Positions 60,728 to 64,000 of a DNA stretch of 64,000 nucleotides are shown here, one piece after another. The notes under the pieces are model-generated. The model was not told where the DNA came from. It ran no database searches and saw only the letters and a program-made list of their open reading frames with translations. The DNA lies in the NCBI GenBank assembly GCA_021613335.1, contig JAJTWR010000446.1, positions 62,001 through 126,000 on the forward strand, given 5' to 3'. Within the stretch, counting starts at the first letter, position 1; the number at the start of each line of letters is the position of its first letter. The DNA comes from Whitmania pigra. Taxonomy: Eukaryota > Annelida > Clitellata > Hirudinida > Haemopidae. Position numbers and translations under genes: made by a program.

Positions 60728-63697
60728 ATGTTCAGATGTTTTGCCCTTTTCTGCTTTATTCAGACCTTCGTTCAAAGTAAGTCTTTCCAATGTTCGAACA
60801 ACTAGTGACTTTATCTAAGAAATGACTTTAACTCAATGATTTTATGAATGATTGATATAGGAGAAGCTGGAGCGAATATGACAAGTGAAAAGTATTTAAT
60901 GAACAAATTTTTTAAGAACAAAATTGATACTAGGATTCTACCTGCAATTAATCGTCAACCAGTTGTGGTTGAGATTAATTACGTTTTGGTCTCCATGATA
61001 AGTGTTGTGAGTTCATTTTGTGTTGAATATTACACATTACACACTATATTGGAATGTTATATAGCTTCTTCGATATTGTGTTGCTCGTTCAATTAATTTA
61101 ATTAGTAATTCAAATTAGCAAATTATAACCCAATTACCTTTTCAACAAAGTCGGCTTTTCCATTTAAAAATAGTCTTCTACGCATTTCACCAATTGTGAA
61201 ATACTCTCAATACTTTCAATACTCTCGCATTATTTTATCTCATCCATTAGAACCAAAGAGATCAGATTCTTTCCCTCAATGGACTTTTAGTCATGGTTAG
61301 TAAAGGAGTTAATGCGAATTAATTTTTTCTGACATTTATACCAATTTTAGAATTTTGAGTAAGTGAAAAACATATGAAGGAATCATGTTAGATGAGTTTA
61401 CAATACTAACAATTAATTAACTAATAATTAATAACAATAATATTAATAATATTTAATATTACTTAATAACGTAAGGAATGGTCGAATAAAAATATCACAT
61501 GGAGCCTCACCCAGCACAACGTAAAATATTTGATCATAAAAGCTGAGGAGATTTGGCATCCAAAACTTTTCATCTCCAACAGGTAAGTAATTTATTTATT
61601 TATTAATGCAGCTAATTAATAAAGTTATTTAATTATTTATTAAATTGAATAACAATTCAATCGTTCAATTAATTCAATTAATTGACGTCTTGAACTTAAT
61701 AACAATAATTCTTGTATACAAACACAGCAACAATACATTTAATGTCAGTAAATTACTGTGATTATTGTTATTAATTATTATTTATTGTTATTAATAAATA
61801 ATGAATAACAAATAAAACAATTTAGTGCCGATAGCATGTTCGGAGGCCTCTTGGACCACGAGAATGTCAGAGTTCAACTACACCACCATGGTATCGCGGT
61901 TTACATGACACGGGGAGTAACATCAACTTTCTGTCAGTTGGACCTCACCTACTTTCCTTTTGATGCTCAGGCATGCTACGTTAGTTTGTCGCCTCTGAGT
62001 TATTCGGAGAAGAAGATGAAACTCGCCAACCAAAGGACTGACGTGGATGTGAGACGGTTCCACTCCGTTGGACAGTGGATGCTCACCGGAACCCATGTGA
62101 TAAATTTGAATTGAAATTGTTATGTATCAAGTCTTTAATGGCTCAATATAATGATTATTATTATCGAAAATTTATTTATTGTAAATTAAAAAGGTTATCA
62201 AATTTATTTGTAAAACACTCTCAGTATTTTATAAAAGAAACAAACCCATTAAATAAGAAATTTTTGATGATATTATTTAACATTTATTGTTGATAATACT
62301 AAGAGTAGTTAATTTTACTATTATTTTAAAATTTGTATGTTGTAGTTACTTCATAAATAACTTGAAAATTCATAATAACAACTGTGCGTCGAATGTCATC
62401 AACAGGTGGCGAAGGACGAAATCAACGTAAGATGCGACAAAATTTCAGTCCTGAGGTTCACCTTTTACTTGAGACGCAAGCCCCTGTACTTCATCATCGG
62501 TCTCCTCATCCCGTGTACCATTGCATCCTTCCTCGTCATCTTCGTCTACCTTCTTCCTTCGGATTCAACAGAAAAAATCTGCCTCAGCATCACCACTTTG
62601 TTGACTTTCTCCGTTTTTCAGCTCAATGTTTCAAACAACACTCCAAAGACTTCTCAATACATTCCAGTGATGGGTTGGTCGTTTTAAAAATTGCCGCTGG
62701 AGAGGTGGTTGCGATATTATTCAATAAATGTCTGACTTTGCGAAATGATCTTGACAATTGTGTATTAACGATCATAAAATTAAAGGCGATTCATGCTGTT
62801 CATTGTGAGAGGAATTAAGTTTAATTCTCGTTTAAATGTTACGAAGAAATGCTTCAACATCAACAACAACGAAGATAAATCCAGCAATTTTACATCAAAG
62901 GAAGCTTGACTTATCCAAATACGTGCTCTTTATGCTGGGAAATAAATATTAATCGCGTTAATTAATTATTTTTAAACGTAATAATTCTTTCAAAGATATA
63001 TTTATCCACAGCCATTTACATCCTCTTTGTTCAGCTCTTCGCGGCTCTTTCACTCATCACGAGCATCTTCATCCTGTCGCTCAATGATGACCACAACATC
63101 AGAGCACCTTCGAGACTACTTCAGAAGGTCGCTTTTAACGTAATCGGAAGACTGGTTAAATGTTCCAGTGACATTCCAGGAAAGAATTCAAGCGTCAAAT
63201 ATTCGTGCAAGTCCGTGGAAGGATCGAGCGAAATGTTCGAGAGAAAAAGCATTTATCTGCTGAACGCGAGGAAAACAATGATTGAAGAAAAGAAGAAGGA
63301 GTTTCTGTCCAAGTTCAGCAAACGTCTCACAAGCGATGACGAGGCAACTCTGAGAAGGCTGAGAGTTCGAAACCTTTGGAAGAAATGTATCGGTCTCGTC
63401 TTAGCCAAACTGGCTGAATTGAAGAACGACAAACTGATGAAACTTAACTCGGAGATCTTCGCCAGGATGCTGAGTGAATCCAACGAGGAATGCGAAGAAG
63501 AAAGGCATATTAAACTCATGTGGTCTAATATCGTCAACATATTCGATAGGTTTTTCTTCATCATCTACATCGTCATCGACATCATAGCCTGTCTCATCAT
63601 GTTCGTCATCATACCCACTTCTGCTCCAAAGTCTGTTGAACCCGCCAAACTTATGAGAGGCCCAACAGGAAACACTTCTCGATATGCTTGTCTCTAA
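60728..63697 (+). CDS. Cys-loop ligand-gated ion channel subunit, copy 2 (nicotinic-receptor-like)
   Basis: Seven in-phase exons: 60728-60776, 60861-61006, 61251-61295, 61476-61582, 61826-62096, 62406-62673, 63012-63697; about 523 residues. Signal peptide MFRCFALFCFIQTFVQ. Exons 3 to 6 are exactly as long (45, 107, 271, 268 nt) and in the same phase as in copy 1. Cys-loop: FCQLDLTYFPFDAQAC. TM1 follows YLRRKPLYFIIG. TM2 is DSTEKICLSITTLLTFSVFQ, again with the cation-channel-like Glu. The TM3-TM4 loop is longer and strongly charged (KKKEFLSKFSKRL, NEECEEERHIK). TM4 is FFFIIYIVIDIIACLIMFVI. Loop C lacks a vicinal Cys pair. It probably assembles as a pentameric plasma-membrane channel, perhaps with copy 1; that is inference. 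A poly(A) signal is near 63923. Confidence 0.92.
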
Positions 63698-64000
63698 CAA
63701 CAATAACAACAGCGATGACTGAATTTAAATCGAACATTTATGATAGTTAATGTTTATGCAACAAAACAATTTTAATCGCTTTTGTATCTCACACGCGTTG
63801 CTCGTGGATTGAGCTTTGTTCTGTCATTACGCTTAAAAGCCAATTTATTAAGATTTGAGAGCACGTGAGATTATTTTATTGTCTAACGTTATAATATTTC
63901 AAATTACATGGGTTTCAAGAGAAAATAAATGAAAATGCATAAAATTCTACAGAATTTCAAGATGTACAAAATTCATTAATGGGCAAATAATAATGATAAG
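63698..64000. other. 3' flank of receptor copy 2
   Basis: A+T-rich 3' UTR with AATAAA near 63923. Nothing else is seen before the window ends. Confidence 0.5.

Overview
The window is A+T-rich animal nuclear DNA. Genes are split by many introns, simple-sequence arrays are long and frequent, and there are relics of DNA transposons and a non-LTR retrotransposon. Two tandem secreted antistasin-like genes, a protein family best known from leeches, together with the other metazoan genes make a clitellate annelid, probably a glossiphoniid leech such as Helobdella, the most likely source. This is inference from gene content, not a database match.

Layout. 1-5.4 kb: an unrecognised gene with one very large low-complexity exon (+). 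7.1-13 kb: two intronless Fip1-like genes (-) separated by hAT debris, including a bounded MITE and a decayed transposase. 13.9-14.3 kb: a second bounded hAT MITE that still carries the 3' end of a transposase. 15-19.9 kb: two adenylate kinase family genes (+), an AK5-like gene with a docking-type N-terminus and a degenerate P-loop, then a normal AK1. 20.9-22.6 kb: two opposed fragments of an endonuclease-type (RLE) non-LTR retrotransposon meeting at an (ATC)n tract. 22.7-26.9 kb: a divergent beta-catenin gene (-) with 15 coding exons, one made by a recent 198-bp tandem duplication. 28.5-29 kb: possible pogo-like relic. 30.07-30.94 kb: a huge (ATT)n array. 31-36.5 kb: two antistasin-like genes (+) sharing a nearly identical tract. 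37.8-39.05 kb: CHMP3 (-). 41.3-43.3 kb: a roughly 967-bp tandem segmental duplication inside simple repeats. 43-47 kb: several micro- and minisatellites. 47.2-48.6 kb: the 3' exons of an unrecognised His-rich protein (+). 49.3-54.3 kb: ADCK5 (-), 14 exons. 55.0-55.6 kb: Tc1-type transposon fragment (-). 56.9-63.7 kb: two tandem Cys-loop receptor genes (+) with matching exon sizes and phases.

The genes are mostly unrelated housekeeping and signalling loci. Local duplication is the recurring theme: Fip1 pair, adenylate kinase pair, antistasin pair, receptor pair, a duplicated exon in beta-catenin, and a duplicated intergenic block. The gene models were assembled by hand from open frames, splice sites, phase consistency and similarity to known families. 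In the eight recognised multi-exon genes every exon junction keeps frame from start to stop, although antistasin gene A needs a cryptic donor to do so. No prokaryotic-type system (CRISPR, operon, phage) is present.
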